Source: Sphingomicrobium astaxanthinifaciens
GTDB taxonomy: Bacteria > Pseudomonadota > Alphaproteobacteria > Sphingomonadales > Sphingomonadaceae
DNA: 64,000 bases
Assembly (NCBI RefSeq): GCF_022865105.1
Contig: NZ_JAKNYM010000002.1
Location: 777,501-841,500, forward strand
Reading direction: 5' to 3'
The number at the start of each line of letters is the position of its first letter. Position 1 is the stretch's first letter. Under the pieces are notes generated by a model that ran no database searches, was not told where the DNA came from, and saw nothing but the letters and a program-made list of their open reading frames with translations. The position numbers were made by a program, and so were the translations under genes. Below, piece after piece: positions 20,759 through 29,448 of the stretch.

Positions 20759-21574
20759 GTGAGCGCCCCATTTCGCTTCCCCAAGTTTTTCGTCACCAAC
20801 CCGGCACCCTGCCCCTATCTGCCGGGCAAGGTGGAGCGCAAGGTGTTCACCGAGCTGTCGGGCCGCAACGCCGCCGAGTTGAACGAGGCGCTGGGGCGGA
20901 TCGGCTTCCGGCGTTCGCAGTCGGTCGCCTATCGCCCGAGCTGCACCGACTGTTCGGCCTGCGTGTCGGTGCGCGTGCGCGCCAAGGACTTCGCGCCGAG
21001 CCGGACCCAGCGCCGGCTGCTGCGCGCCAACGCCGACCTCGACGTCACCGCGTGCAAGCCGTGGACCACCGCCGAGCAATATGAGCTCCTCTCGCGCTAC
21101 CTGGCCGAGCGCCATCCCGGCGGCGGCATGGCCGAGATGGACGAACAGGATTTCGCCGACATGGTCGAGCAGACCCCGGTGCGCACCTACCTGATCGAAT
21201 ATCGCGAGCCCGCCGATGCCGCCGGGCGCCCGGGCAAGCTGGTCGGCGCCTGCCTGTCCGACCAGCAGGGCGACGGGCTGAGCATGATCTACAGCTTCTT
21301 CGATACCGGCCCCGAGGCGCGCAAGGGGCTCGGCACCTATATCATCCTCGACCATATCATCCGCGCGCAGCGCGCCGGGCTGCCCTATGTCTATCTCGGC
21401 TATTGGGTCGAGGGGTCGGACCGGATGGCCTACAAGACGCGCTTCAAGCCGATGGAGCGCCTCGGGCGCGACGGCTGGCGACCGATGGAGGAAAGCCTCA
21501 CGGTCGACTATGCCGACCGCTCCAAGCCGCTGCCCCAGCGCAGCCGCCCCGCCAAGGTGGTGCCGGTCAAGTAG
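20759..21574 (+). CDS. bpt: Aspartate/glutamate leucyltransferase Bpt (N-degron pathway)
   Basis: 271 residues from a GTG with a strong GCAGGAGG six bases before it. It carries the N-terminal cysteine cluster ([10 protein letters not shown] and SCTDCSAC) and the C-terminal acyltransferase half ([21 protein letters not shown]) of the ATE/Bpt family. Bpt moves Leu from Leu-tRNA to proteins starting with Asp or Glu, marking them for ClpS/ClpAP. The 163-base upstream gap has a small repeat, TGCAA-N5-TTGCA, at 20688-20702 of unknown meaning. Followed by a two-way terminator. Confidence 0.95.
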   Translation: MSAPFRFPKFFVTNPAPCPYLPGKVERKVFTELSGRNAAELNEALGRIGFRRSQSVAYRPSCTDCSACVSVRVRAKDFAPSRTQRRLLRANADLDVTACKPWTTAEQYELLSRYLAERHPGGGMAEMDEQDFADMVEQTPVRTYLIEYREPADAAGRPGKLVGACLSDQQGDGLSMIYSFFDTGPEARKGLGTYIILDHIIRAQRAGLPYVYLGYWVEGSDRMAYKTRFKPMERLGRDGWRPMEESLTVDYADRSKPLPQRSRPAKVVPVK

Positions 21575-21603
21575 CGCCGATCGACGGGGCCGATTCGGCG
21601 GGT

Positions 21604-21645
21604 AAAAGAAAAGGGCGGCGGTGCCTCGCGCACCGCCGCCCTTTT
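21604..21645. terminator. Two-way terminator between bpt and ctrA
   Basis: A perfect 12-bp stem (21613-21624 with 21630-21641) and five-base loop is flanked by AAAAGAAAA on the left and TTTT on the right. It can therefore stop transcripts from both convergent genes. Confidence 0.92.
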
Positions 21646-21682
21646 CGCTTGCCCCACGCGCTCGGCGTCGCGGGCGGACGGG

Positions 21683-22390
21683 TCAGGCCGCGGCCTCGCC
21701 CGTCGCCTTGTCCTCTTCGGGATCGCGCAGCACGTAGCCGCGGCCCCACACGGTCTCGATGTAATTCTCGCCGCCGCAGGCGAGGCTGAGCTTCTTCCTG
21801 AGCTTGCAGATGAAGACGTCGATGATCTTGAGTTCGGGCTCGTCCATCCCGCCATAGAGGTGGTTGAGGAACATTTCCTTGGTCAGCGTGGTGCCCTTGC
21901 GAAGCGAGAGCAGCTCGAGCATCGCATATTCCTTGCCGGTCAGGTGGACGCGGTTGCCGTCGACCTCGACCGTCTTGGCGTCGAGGTTGACCGCCAGCTT
22001 GCCGGTGCGGATGACCGACTGCGAATGCCCCTTCGAACGGCGCACGATGGCATGGATGCGCGCGACCAGCTCGTCGCGGTGGAAGGGCTTGGTGACATAG
22101 TCGTCGGCGCCGAAGCCCAGCGCGCGGACCTTCGAGTCCATCTCGCCGATCCCCGACAGGATCAGCACCGGCGTCTGCACCTTGGCGGTGCGCAGCTTCT
22201 TCAGGACGTCATAGCCGTGCATGTCGGGCAGGTTGAGGTCGAGAAGGATGATGTCGTAATCGTAGAGCTTGCCAAGATCGAGGCCCTCTTCGCCCAGATC
22301 GGTGACATAGGTGTTGAAGCCCTCGGTCGAGAGCATCATCTCGATGCTCTTGGCGATGGTGGCGTCGTCCTCGATCAGCAGTACACGCAT
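21683..22390 (-). CDS. ctrA: Cell-cycle response regulator CtrA
   Basis: 235 residues from the ATG at 22390 ([20 protein letters not shown]); the open frame further upstream is not conserved-looking. It is an OmpR-class regulator: a receiver domain with phospho-acceptor Asp in [12 protein letters not shown] (about residue 51) and Lys in DDYVTKPFH, then a winged helix with the CtrA-typical [17 protein letters not shown]. In alphaproteobacteria it is fed by the CckA-ChpT phosphorelay and controls cell division, flagella and replication. The 230-base upstream gap has several TTAAC motifs, consistent with autoregulation. Confidence 0.97.
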   Translation of the reverse strand: MRVLLIEDDATIAKSIEMMLSTEGFNTYVTDLGEEGLDLGKLYDYDIILLDLNLPDMHGYDVLKKLRTAKVQTPVLILSGIGEMDSKVRALGFGADDYVTKPFHRDELVARIHAIVRRSKGHSQSVIRTGKLAVNLDAKTVEVDGNRVHLTGKEYAMLELLSLRKGTTLTKEMFLNHLYGGMDEPELKIIDVFICKLRKKLSLACGGENYIETVWGRGYVLRDPEEDKATGEAAA

Positions 22391-22450
22391 AAAAAATCCC
22401 CCGATTAGTCCGGAATTAAGGGCGTTACCGTAAACCACAAGTAACTGGCG

Positions 22451-22524
22451 CTTAACGCCGTCTAAGCGTCCATTAACCATTACCTATCTGACGCCCAAAA
22501 GTTAACAAAGTCATAAAGGTTAAC
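22451..22524. promoter_or_regulatory. TTAA-rich CtrA-type motif cluster upstream of ctrA
   Basis: CTTAAC (22451), TTAACCAT (22473-22480), GTTAAC (22501-22506) and GTTAAC (22519-22524) stand out in GC-rich DNA. TTAACCAT and TTAA-N7-TTAA are the known CtrA recognition forms; no exact TTAA-N7-TTAA is present. The motifs lie between divergent ctrA and the rluA-type gene and could serve both. Confidence 0.5.
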
Positions 22525-22620
22525 GGAAGCCTTTTTCGGTCCGCCCTGTGACCGAAAGGACTCAATGTGGAGGCAAGCGGGGGCCTTTCCCTCGGGCGCG
22601 CGGGTCGGTACGGGGGCGCC

Positions 22621-23283
22621 ATGGACCTCGAGACCCGCATCATCTTCATCGACGCCGCCGTGGTGGCCATCGACAAACCCGCCGGTTTGCCCGTCGACAC
22701 CCCGCGCCGCGGGGGCGATTCGGTCGAAGCCCGGCTGCCCCAGCTGCAGCAGGGCTACAAGCGGCTCCCCGCGATCATGCACCGGCTCGACCAGGACACC
22801 TCGGGATGCCTGCTGCTCGCGCGCAACCCGCCCGCGCGCAAATGGGTGCAGGCCGCGTTCGAGCGCCACGAGGTGCGCAAGCGCTACGTCGCGCTGCTCG
22901 GCGGCCCGGTCGAGGGCGATGCCGGCGTCATCGACCTGCCGCTTGCCAAGGTGTCGAGCGAGCAGGCGGGCTGGCGGATGGTCGCCGACCCTGCGGGCAA
23001 GCCCGCGGTGACCAACTGGAAGAAGCTCCACGAGGCGGACGGGCGCACGCTGGTCGAGTTCGTCCCCGAGACCGGGCGCACGCACCAGATCCGCGTGCAC
23101 GCGCGCGAGGGGCTGGGCGTGGGGATCGTCGGCGACCGCGTCTATGGCTTCCCGGGCGGCCCGATGCTGCTCCACGCGCACCGGCTCGAGGTGCCGCGCC
23201 CCAAGGGCCGGACGATCAAGCTCGAAGCGCCGCTGCCCGAACATTTCGGCGAATGGGCGGCGTTCGCGGGGGTGTCCTCCTGA
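22621..23283 (+). CDS. RluA-family RNA pseudouridine synthase
   Basis: 220 residues from the ATG at 22621, which begins the normal domain (IIFIDAAVVAIDKPAGLPV). It contains the catalytic HRLDQDTSG motif with the nucleophilic Asp near residue 60, the KRYVALLGG strand and the TGRTHQIRVHA motif. It lacks the S4 domain of RluC/RluD, so it is of the short RluA/TruC-like kind and its target uridine (rRNA or tRNA) is uncertain. Its stop overlaps the arfB start (TGATG), suggesting an operon with arfB and msrC. Confidence 0.9.
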   Translation: MDLETRIIFIDAAVVAIDKPAGLPVDTPRRGGDSVEARLPQLQQGYKRLPAIMHRLDQDTSGCLLLARNPPARKWVQAAFERHEVRKRYVALLGGPVEGDAGVIDLPLAKVSSEQAGWRMVADPAGKPAVTNWKKLHEADGRTLVEFVPETGRTHQIRVHAREGLGVGIVGDRVYGFPGGPMLLHAHRLEVPRPKGRTIKLEAPLPEHFGEWAAFAGVSS

Positions 23284-23693
23284 TGAAGCCCGAGGACGTC
23301 GCGCTGCCCGAAGAGGCGCTGGAGGAAAGCTATCTCGCTGCCTCGGGTCCCGGCGGGCAGCATGCCAACACCACCGAGACGGGGGTCCAGCTGCGCGTCG
23401 ACCTGATGGCGCTGGGGCTGAGCGGGCGGGTGCTCAACCGGCTGCGCCACCTCGGCGGCTCGAAGGTCACCAAGGATCGCGCCGCGATGGTGATCACCGC
23501 CAAGGGCTCGCGCAGCCGCGAGGACAATCGCCGCGAGGCGCGCGCGCGGCTTGCCGAGATGATCGCCAAGGCCCATGTGGTGCCGAGGAAGCGCCGCAAG
23601 ACCAAGCCGAGCCGCGCCGCCAAGGCGCGGCGCACCGACGCCAAGGTGCAGCGCGGCAAGGTCAAGAAGATGCGCGGGAAAGTGGACTACTGA
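23283..23693 (+). CDS. arfB: Ribosome rescue hydrolase ArfB (YaeJ-type)
   Basis: 136 residues. It has the GGQ peptidyl-tRNA hydrolase motif ([18 protein letters not shown]) near residues 22-27 but no codon-recognition domain. It ends in the long basic tail ([24 protein letters not shown]) that ArfB threads into the empty mRNA channel of stalled ribosomes. Start ATG overlaps the previous stop by one base, as does its own stop with msrC. Confidence 0.93.
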   Translation: MKPEDVALPEEALEESYLAASGPGGQHANTTETGVQLRVDLMALGLSGRVLNRLRHLGGSKVTKDRAAMVITAKGSRSREDNRREARARLAEMIAKAHVVPRKRRKTKPSRAAKARRTDAKVQRGKVKKMRGKVDY

Positions 23694-24172
23694 TGTACGA
23701 CTTCAAGATCGAGGCCGGCGACAAGCCCGCCTTCTACGACGAACTCGCCAAGGCGCTGGCCAGCCTCGTCGCGGGCGAGCCCGATGCGGTCGCCAACATG
23801 GCCAATGCGAGCGCGCTCATCATGGAGCAGCTGCCCGACCTCAACTGGGCGGGTTTCTACCGCCACGTCGGGGGCGAGCTGGTGCTCGGCCCCTTCCAGG
23901 GGCGCGCGGCGTGCATCCGCATCCCGCTGGGCAAGGGGGTGTGCGGGGCGGCGGCCGCGACGCGCGAGACGCAGCTGGTCGAGGACGTGCATGCCTTCCC
24001 CGGCCATATCGCGTGCGACGCGGCGAGCCGGTCCGAACTGGTGGTGCCGATCCTCAAGGACGGCGCGCTGTTCGGGGTGCTCGACCTCGACAGCCCGATC
24101 CCGGCGCGCTTCGACGAAGAGGACCGCGCGGGGTGCGAGCGGCTGGTGAAGGTGCTCGAGGCGGCGCTCTAG
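23693..24172 (+). CDS. msrC: Free methionine-(R)-sulfoxide reductase, GAF fold
   Basis: 159 residues, a single GAF domain. The three cysteines Cys74, Cys84 and Cys108 have spacing 10 and 24, the same as E. coli fRMsr (Cys84, Cys94, Cys118). That identifies it as the enzyme reducing free Met-R-sulfoxide rather than a generic GAF sensor. It is the last gene of an overlap-coupled trio with the RluA-type gene and arfB. Its TAG shares CTAG with the convergent stress protein gene. Confidence 0.9.
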   Translation: MYDFKIEAGDKPAFYDELAKALASLVAGEPDAVANMANASALIMEQLPDLNWAGFYRHVGGELVLGPFQGRAACIRIPLGKGVCGAAAATRETQLVEDVHAFPGHIACDAASRSELVVPILKDGALFGVLDLDSPIPARFDEEDRAGCERLVKVLEAAL

Positions 24173-24627
24173 GCGAGCAGGTCGATCCGCTCGTCGTCGA
24201 GACCGCCGGGGACGAGCAGCACGGGGCAGGGCAGGTCGCCCGCGCCCTCGCCGGTGAAATGCTTGACGATCGGCCCCGGGTTCTTGCCCGGCGCGGCGCC
24301 CAGCACCAGCGCGGCGAGGTCGTCGCGCCCGTGGATGATCTCCTTGATCACCTTGACCGGGTCGCCCTGGCGGATGGTGATGGTCGGCTTGATCCCGCTC
24401 GTCTCGACGATCTCGCCCACGGTCGCGGCGATCGCCGCCTCGACGCGGTGGAAATCCTCCTCCTCGATCGCCGCCTGCACCCCGCCCCACGAGACGAATT
24501 CCTGCGGCTCGACGATGGCGAGCACCTCGACCCCGCGGTCGGTCTTCTGCGCCCGCCTCGCGGCGAATTGGAGCGAGACTTTCGCCTCCTCGCTCTCGTT
24601 GACGATGACGAGATAGTGCTGGTCCAT
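24169..24627 (-). CDS. Universal stress protein (UspA family)
   Basis: 152 residues with the alpha/beta UspA fold: an N-terminal LVIVNES strand, then AALVLGA, and a C-terminal [13 protein letters not shown] strand. The usual ATP-binding pattern G-x2-G-x9-G-S/T appears altered ([20 protein letters not shown]), so nucleotide binding is uncertain. The role is inferred from family only: stress protection or regulation. Divergent from pdhC (102 bases between) and convergent with msrC. Confidence 0.85.
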   Translation of the reverse strand: MDQHYLVIVNESEEAKVSLQFAARRAQKTDRGVEVLAIVEPQEFVSWGGVQAAIEEEDFHRVEAAIAATVGEIVETSGIKPTITIRQGDPVKVIKEIIHGRDDLAALVLGAAPGKNPGPIVKHFTGEGAGDLPCPVLLVPGGLDDERIDLLA

Positions 24628-24729
24628 TCACCCCTCCGTCCCGAGTGCTGCGGCAAAAGCGCGCGCCATGCAAGGCTTGACGGGGCGGGGGCATTTGGGG
24701 TTGAGCGCTTCACGAACAAGGAGACTTTC

Positions 24730-26028
24730 ATGCCGACCGAACTGAAGATGCCCGCGCTGTCGCCGACCATGGAGGAAGGCACGCTGGCCAAATGGCTGGT
24801 CAAGGAAGGCGATGCGATCAGTTCGGGCGACATCCTCGCCGAGATCGAGACCGACAAGGCGACGATGGAATTCGAGGCGGTCGACGAGGGCACGCTGCTC
24901 AAGATCCTCGTCGACGAGGGCACCGACGGGGTCGCGGTCGGCACCGTCATCGCGATGATCGGCGAGGAGGGCGAGGAAGTGGGCGAGGTCGAGGCTGCCG
25001 AACCCGAAGCGAAGAGCGCACCCGAGGCCGCACCCACCCCCGACAAGGGCTATGGCCGCGACAGCGCGCCCGAACCCGCGACCAAGGAAGTCCCCGCCGC
25101 GCCGCCTGCGCCGAAGAAGGATGGCGAACGGATCAAGGCGAGCCCGCTCGCGCGTCGGCTCGCCGAGGCGCAGGGCATCGACCTTGCCGCGCTGACCGGT
25201 TCGGGCCCGGGCGGCCGCATCGTGCGCGCCGACGTCGATGCCGCCGCGGGCAAGGCGCCCGCCAGCGCCGAGGCCGCCGCGCCCGCCGCCAGCGCGCCCG
25301 CACCGAGCGCCGCGCCCGCCGAGGTCGAACCGCTCGACATCCCGCACGCGGTCGAGAAGCTGTCGAACATGCGCAAGACGATCGCGCGCCGCCTGACCGA
25401 GGCCAAGCAGCAGATCCCGCACATCTACCTCACCGTCGATGTCCAGCTCGACGCGCTCTTGAAGCTGCGCAGCCAGCTCAACAAGAGCCTCGAGGATCGC
25501 GGCATCAAGCTCAGCGTCAACGACATGCTGATCAAGGCGCAGGCGCTCGCGCTCATCGAGGTGCCCGAGTGCAACGTGTCCTTCGCGGGCTCCAACCTCA
25601 TCAAGTACGAGCGCGCCGACATCTCGGTCGCGGTGTCGATCGACGGCGGGCTCATCACCCCGATCATCGAGAACGCCAACGAGCGCTCGCTGTCGTCGAT
25701 CTCGACGGGCATGAAGGAACTCGCCGGGCTCGCCAAGGAGGGCAAGCTGCAGCCGCACCAGTATCAGGGCGGCACCGCGAGCATCTCCAACATGGGGATG
25801 TTCGGGATCAAGGCGTTCGACGCGGTGATCAACCCGCCGCAGGCGATGATCCTCGCGGTCGGCGCGGGCGAGAAGCGTCCGCACATCATCGACGACAGCG
25901 TCCAGATCGCCACCATCATGAGCGCCACCGGCAGCTTCGACCACCGCGCCATCGACGGCGCCGACGGCGCCAAGTTCATGCAGGCGTTCAAGCGGCTGGT
26001 CGAGAATCCGATGGGGCTGGTGGCGTAA
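24730..26028 (+). CDS. pdhC: Pyruvate dehydrogenase E2, dihydrolipoamide acetyltransferase
   Basis: 432 residues. One lipoyl domain with Lys43 in [10 protein letters not shown], then an Ala-Pro-rich linker, the E1/E3-binding domain ([28 protein letters not shown]) at about 137-175, a second Ala-Pro linker, and the acyltransferase core ending in [12 protein letters not shown] (His405, Asp409). It transfers acetyl groups to CoA. The start is at the family Met; the frame upstream is only open. The E1 genes pdhA and pdhB are not in the window, but the E3 gene follows after three other genes. Confidence 0.96.
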   Translation: MPTELKMPALSPTMEEGTLAKWLVKEGDAISSGDILAEIETDKATMEFEAVDEGTLLKILVDEGTDGVAVGTVIAMIGEEGEEVGEVEAAEPEAKSAPEAAPTPDKGYGRDSAPEPATKEVPAAPPAPKKDGERIKASPLARRLAEAQGIDLAALTGSGPGGRIVRADVDAAAGKAPASAEAAAPAASAPAPSAAPAEVEPLDIPHAVEKLSNMRKTIARRLTEAKQQIPHIYLTVDVQLDALLKLRSQLNKSLEDRGIKLSVNDMLIKAQALALIEVPECNVSFAGSNLIKYERADISVAVSIDGGLITPIIENANERSLSSISTGMKELAGLAKEGKLQPHQYQGGTASISNMGMFGIKAFDAVINPPQAMILAVGAGEKRPHIIDDSVQIATIMSATGSFDHRAIDGADGAKFMQAFKRLVENPMGLVA

Positions 26029-26031
26029 AGG

Positions 26032-26598
26032 ATGCCAGAGGCCGCTTCTCGGCTGAGGTCTGCGAGAATCAAAGCGGGTTTCCAGTCGGCGAAGGACGCT
26101 GCATCGGCGGCGGGCGTGCCTCCGCCCACTTACTTTGGACATGAAAACGGAACGAGGGGCATCTCGGCCGAGAAGGCAGCCATTTACGCCGAACTTTTTG
26201 GGGTAACACCTCAATGGATCATGTTCGGTGAGGGGGGTGAAGTCCCCCTCATCCGCGTCACCGCCATGCCGGCGGACACCAACCCCTATGGCGGGATCTT
26301 CGGCGGCTGGCTGATGAGCCAGATGGCGCTCGCGGCGGGGTCGCTCGCCTCGCGGCACTCGAAGGGCAAGGCGGTGGTGGTGGCTGCCAACGAGCTGTCG
26401 TTCCCCGGCGCGATGGAGGTGGGGGACGAGCTCTCCGTCTATGCCGAGCTTCTCCAGGAAGGCACCACCTCGATGACCATCCGCGCCACCGCCAAGGGGC
26501 GCGAGCGCGACGGGGAGCGCGAGTTCGACGTCGCCAGCGGCACCTTCACCTTCGTCGCCACCACACCCGACAACCGCAAGCGCCCGGTCCGCGGCTGA
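26032..26598 (+). CDS. Fusion: XRE-type helix-turn-helix plus YciA-like acyl-CoA thioesterase
   Basis: 188 residues in one uninterrupted frame, starting 3 bases after pdhC stops. Residues 1-70 look like the small XRE/phage-repressor helix-turn-helix domain: RLRSARIKAGFQSAKDAA, a HENGTRGIS turn, YAELFGVTPQWIMFGEG. Residues 74-188 are a complete hot-dog acyl-CoA thioesterase of the YciA type, with the ADTNPYGGIFGGWLMSQM active-site stretch. By my count 28 of the first 71 codons end in A or T against 6 of the remaining 117, so the N-terminal part looks foreign. A thioesterase alone could start at the ATGs at 26221 or 26266. The fusion is seen; its function and expression as one protein are not shown. 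Confidence 0.75.
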   Translation: MPEAASRLRSARIKAGFQSAKDAASAAGVPPPTYFGHENGTRGISAEKAAIYAELFGVTPQWIMFGEGGEVPLIRVTAMPADTNPYGGIFGGWLMSQMALAAGSLASRHSKGKAVVVAANELSFPGAMEVGDELSVYAELLQEGTTSMTIRATAKGRERDGEREFDVASGTFTFVATTPDNRKRPVRG

Positions 26599-26619
26599 CG
26601 CACGCGCCGCGGCGGGCTT

Positions 26620-26635
26620 GATCGGACGACCGATC
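26620..26635. promoter_or_regulatory. Inverted repeat before the membrane-protein pair
   Basis: GATCGG, ACGA, CCGATC: perfect 6-bp arms, 51 bases before the ATG at 26686 and after the thioesterase stop. It is TetR-operator-like in form and has no T-run, so it is not a terminator. Its role is speculative. Confidence 0.3.
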
Positions 26636-26685
26636 GTGCCATGGTGGCCGCGCTCCCGGGGGGCGGAGCGCGGGGGAGTGGCGTG

Positions 26686-27114
26686 ATGGGGCTGACATTG
26701 GCGCGGGTGGTGGTGAGCTTCGGCCTCTTCTGCGCCCCCTTCCTGCTCTACCTCGCGGCGAGCAGCACCCCCGAGGATGCGATGATCCTCATCTTCCCCT
26801 TCATCGGGGCGATCCCCGCGGTCGTCGGGGCGCTTGTCCTGTTCGTGCCCGCCGAGATGCTGCTCGACCGGCTGGGCCTGCCGGCGCTCAAGAACCTCGT
26901 CGTGCCGCTGATCGGGGCGAGCCTGTCGATCATCAGCGTCCTTGTCATCGGCGCCTGGACCGACAGCCTGGGGACGCTGGCGCGCAACGTGGCCCAGCAC
27001 GGCGCGATGTTCTGGGGAGCGCTGGGCGTGTGGGCGGTGCTCGGCGCGTTCTGGGGGCTGGTCTGGCGCAGCACCGAGTGGCTCGCGCGCAAGGCGGGGC
27101 TGGTCGCCAGGTGA
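26686..27114 (+). CDS. Small multi-pass membrane protein, unknown
   Basis: 142 residues from the ATG at 26686, chosen for the GGGGGAG nine bases before it; an ATG at 26641 adds 15 non-hydrophobic residues. About four membrane helices (near 3-24, 29-51, 62-85, 104-128). No family recognised. It overlaps the next membrane protein gene by GTGA, so the two are probably made together, between the E2/thioesterase genes and lpd. Confidence 0.65.
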   Translation: MGLTLARVVVSFGLFCAPFLLYLAASSTPEDAMILIFPFIGAIPAVVGALVLFVPAEMLLDRLGLPALKNLVVPLIGASLSIISVLVIGAWTDSLGTLARNVAQHGAMFWGALGVWAVLGAFWGLVWRSTEWLARKAGLVAR

Positions 27115-27905
27115 GCGGGCTCGAGATGGGCGAGATCGTCCCGCAGATCGCGGGCAGCGCGCTGGCAAGCGTGATCGTCGCCTACATGCTCGTCTATGGC
27201 ATCGGCGGGCTGGTCGGGAAAAAGGCTTTCTCGATGAACAGCGTGCACGAGGCGCTGCTGGGCACGACCATCCTGATCGGCATTCCCGCCAGCCTCGCCG
27301 CCTTCGCCTCGCTCTTCTTCCTCCCGGTGCTGCTCGCCATCCCGCTGCCCTTGTCGGGGTGGGCGATCGGCGCGGCGGTCGGGCTCGCCTGGTCGATCCT
27401 CGCCTTTCGCCACTCGGACGGGGGGATGGATGGCTGCACCAAGCTCTTCATGACGGGCGCATCGGGCTATCTCACCGCCATGGCCTGCTGGGCGATCGCG
27501 CTCGCCGACCCGCCCGCGGGCGATGTCGGCATGTTCATCAAGCCGATCCTGCTCGCCACCCCCTTCGCGGCGCTGGGGGCGCAGGGGAGGAAGGGCAATG
27601 GCGCGCGGGCCTTCCTGTTCGGCAGCTTCATGGCCTTCTTCCTCGCGCTCGGCTTCGTGCCGATCGAGATGGGGTTCGCCGATGCGATCCTGCCCGACAG
27701 CGCGTGGCTCAAGTTCCCGATCGGCGGGATGGTCGCCATGACCATCTGGATGATCGTGCCGCGCGCGCTGCTGACCGTCTGGGCGCTCGTCTTCAAGGTG
27801 AAGATGGACGAGTGGCGCGAATTCTTCTGGATCATCGGCCTCCTCGGGGTGACCGGGCTATTCTTCGGGCTGCTCTATGCGGCGCTGACGGTGCTCGGCC
27901 TCTAG
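27111..27905 (+). CDS. Multi-pass membrane protein, unknown
   Basis: 264 residues from the GTG at 27111, which overlaps the preceding stop; an ATG at 27126 is an alternative. About seven hydrophobic helices with small soluble loops and no recognisable active-site motif. Partner of the preceding protein by overlap. Lying 68 bases before lpd, it may be carried in the pdh transcript. No function can be assigned. Confidence 0.65.
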   Translation: MSGLEMGEIVPQIAGSALASVIVAYMLVYGIGGLVGKKAFSMNSVHEALLGTTILIGIPASLAAFASLFFLPVLLAIPLPLSGWAIGAAVGLAWSILAFRHSDGGMDGCTKLFMTGASGYLTAMACWAIALADPPAGDVGMFIKPILLATPFAALGAQGRKGNGARAFLFGSFMAFFLALGFVPIEMGFADAILPDSAWLKFPIGGMVAMTIWMIVPRALLTVWALVFKVKMDEWREFFWIIGLLGVTGLFFGLLYAALTVLGL

Positions 27906-27973
27906 GGGACTTGTCGCTCCACGGCTGGGCAGCTAGTCGGCACCTCAAGCAAATTTCGAAGGAGCAGCCCGCC

Positions 27974-29386
27974 GTGTCCAACGCTTACGATCTCATCGTC
28001 CTCGGCTCCGGCCCCGGCGGCTATGTCGCGGCGATCCGGGCGAGCCAGCTGGGGCTCAAGACCGCGATCGTCGAGCGCGAGAAGCTGGGCGGCATCTGCC
28101 TCAACTGGGGGTGCATCCCGACCAAGGCGCTGCTGCGCTCGGGCGAGATCTTCCACCACATGAAGCATGCGGAGAGCTTCGGGCTCAAGGCCGAGGGCGT
28201 GAGCATGGACCTCGACAAGGTGGTGGCGCGCAGCCGCGCGGTGGCCAAGCAATTGAACCAGGGCGTCACCGGGCTGATGAAGAAGAACAAGATCGACGTG
28301 CACATGGGCAACGGGTCGATCGATGCGCCCGGCAAGCTGACCGTCGAGAAGGACGGCAAGACAACGCAGCTCACCGCCAAGCATATTATCGTCGCCACCG
28401 GCGCGCGCGCGCGCGACCTGCCCTTCGCGCCTGCCGACGGCGACAAGATCTGGACCTATCGCACCGCCATGACCCCGCCCGCGATGCCCCAGGACCTGCT
28501 GGTCATCGGCTCGGGCGCGATCGGTATCGAGTTCGCGAGCTTCTACAACGACATGGGCGCCAACGTCACCGTGGTCGAGATGCTCGACCGCATCGTGCCG
28601 GTCGAGGACGCCGACATCTCGGCCGAACTGCACAAGCAGCTCAAGAAACAGGGCATGACGATCATGCCCAAGGCGGGGGTGCAGAGCCTCAAGGCCGACA
28701 AGAACGGCGTCACCGCCGAGATCAAGGACGACAAGGGCAAGGTCGAGAAGAAGCAGTTCTCGCACTGCATCGTCGCCATCGGCATCGTCCCCAACACCGA
28801 GAAGATCGGGCTCGAAAAGCTCAAGGTGAAGACCACCAAGGGGCATATCGACACCGACGAGATGTGCCGCACCAACGTGAAGGGCATCTGGGCGATCGGC
28901 GATGTCACCGCGCCGCCGTGGCTCGCGCACAAGGCCAGCCACGAGGGCATCATCGCGGTCGAGGCGATCGTCAGGGAAATGGGCAACAAGGAGGTCCACC
29001 CGCACGCGATGGACGTGCGCAATATCCCGGGCTGCACCTATTGCCACCCGCAGGTCGCCAGCGTCGGCCTGACCGAGGCCAAGGCCAAGGAAGCGGGGCA
29101 CAAGGTCAAGGTCGGCAAGTTCCCCTTCATCGGCAACGGCAAGGCGATCGCGCTGGGCGAGACGCAGGGCTTCATCAAGACCGTGTTCGACGCCGAGACG
29201 GGCGAATTGCTCGGCGCGCACATGATCGGCGCCGAGGTCACCGAGCTCATCCAGGGCTATACCATCGGCAAGACCGCCGAGCTGGTCGAGACCGACTTCA
29301 TCAACACCGTCTTCGCGCATCCGACGCTGTCCGAGATGATGCACGAGGCGGTGCTGTCGGCCGAGGGACGCGTCCTCCATATCTGA
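27974..29386 (+). CDS. lpd: Dihydrolipoyl dehydrogenase (E3) of the pyruvate dehydrogenase cluster
   Basis: 470 residues from a GTG with AAGGAG nine bases upstream. Complete: FAD motif VLGSGPGGYVAA, redox pair Cys42-Cys47 (GGICLNWGCIPTKA), NAD motif VIGSGAIGIEFAS, GIWAIGDVT, and the catalytic HPTLSE near the C-terminus. It reoxidises the lipoyl arm carried by PdhC, encoded about 2 kb upstream on the same strand. It is a different sequence from the E3 at the window start, so this genome has at least two. Confidence 0.96.
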   Translation: MSNAYDLIVLGSGPGGYVAAIRASQLGLKTAIVEREKLGGICLNWGCIPTKALLRSGEIFHHMKHAESFGLKAEGVSMDLDKVVARSRAVAKQLNQGVTGLMKKNKIDVHMGNGSIDAPGKLTVEKDGKTTQLTAKHIIVATGARARDLPFAPADGDKIWTYRTAMTPPAMPQDLLVIGSGAIGIEFASFYNDMGANVTVVEMLDRIVPVEDADISAELHKQLKKQGMTIMPKAGVQSLKADKNGVTAEIKDDKGKVEKKQFSHCIVAIGIVPNTEKIGLEKLKVKTTKGHIDTDEMCRTNVKGIWAIGDVTAPPWLAHKASHEGIIAVEAIVREMGNKEVHPHAMDVRNIPGCTYCHPQVASVGLTEAKAKEAGHKVKVGKFPFIGNGKAIALGETQGFIKTVFDAETGELLGAHMIGAEVTELIQGYTIGKTAELVETDFINTVFAHPTLSEMMHEAVLSAEGRVLHI

Positions 29387-29448
29387 TCGGGAACGGGGCG
29401 CCGCGCTGGTTCGTAGGGGGTAGGTCTGCCCGCTAGCCAAGGCCCCTC

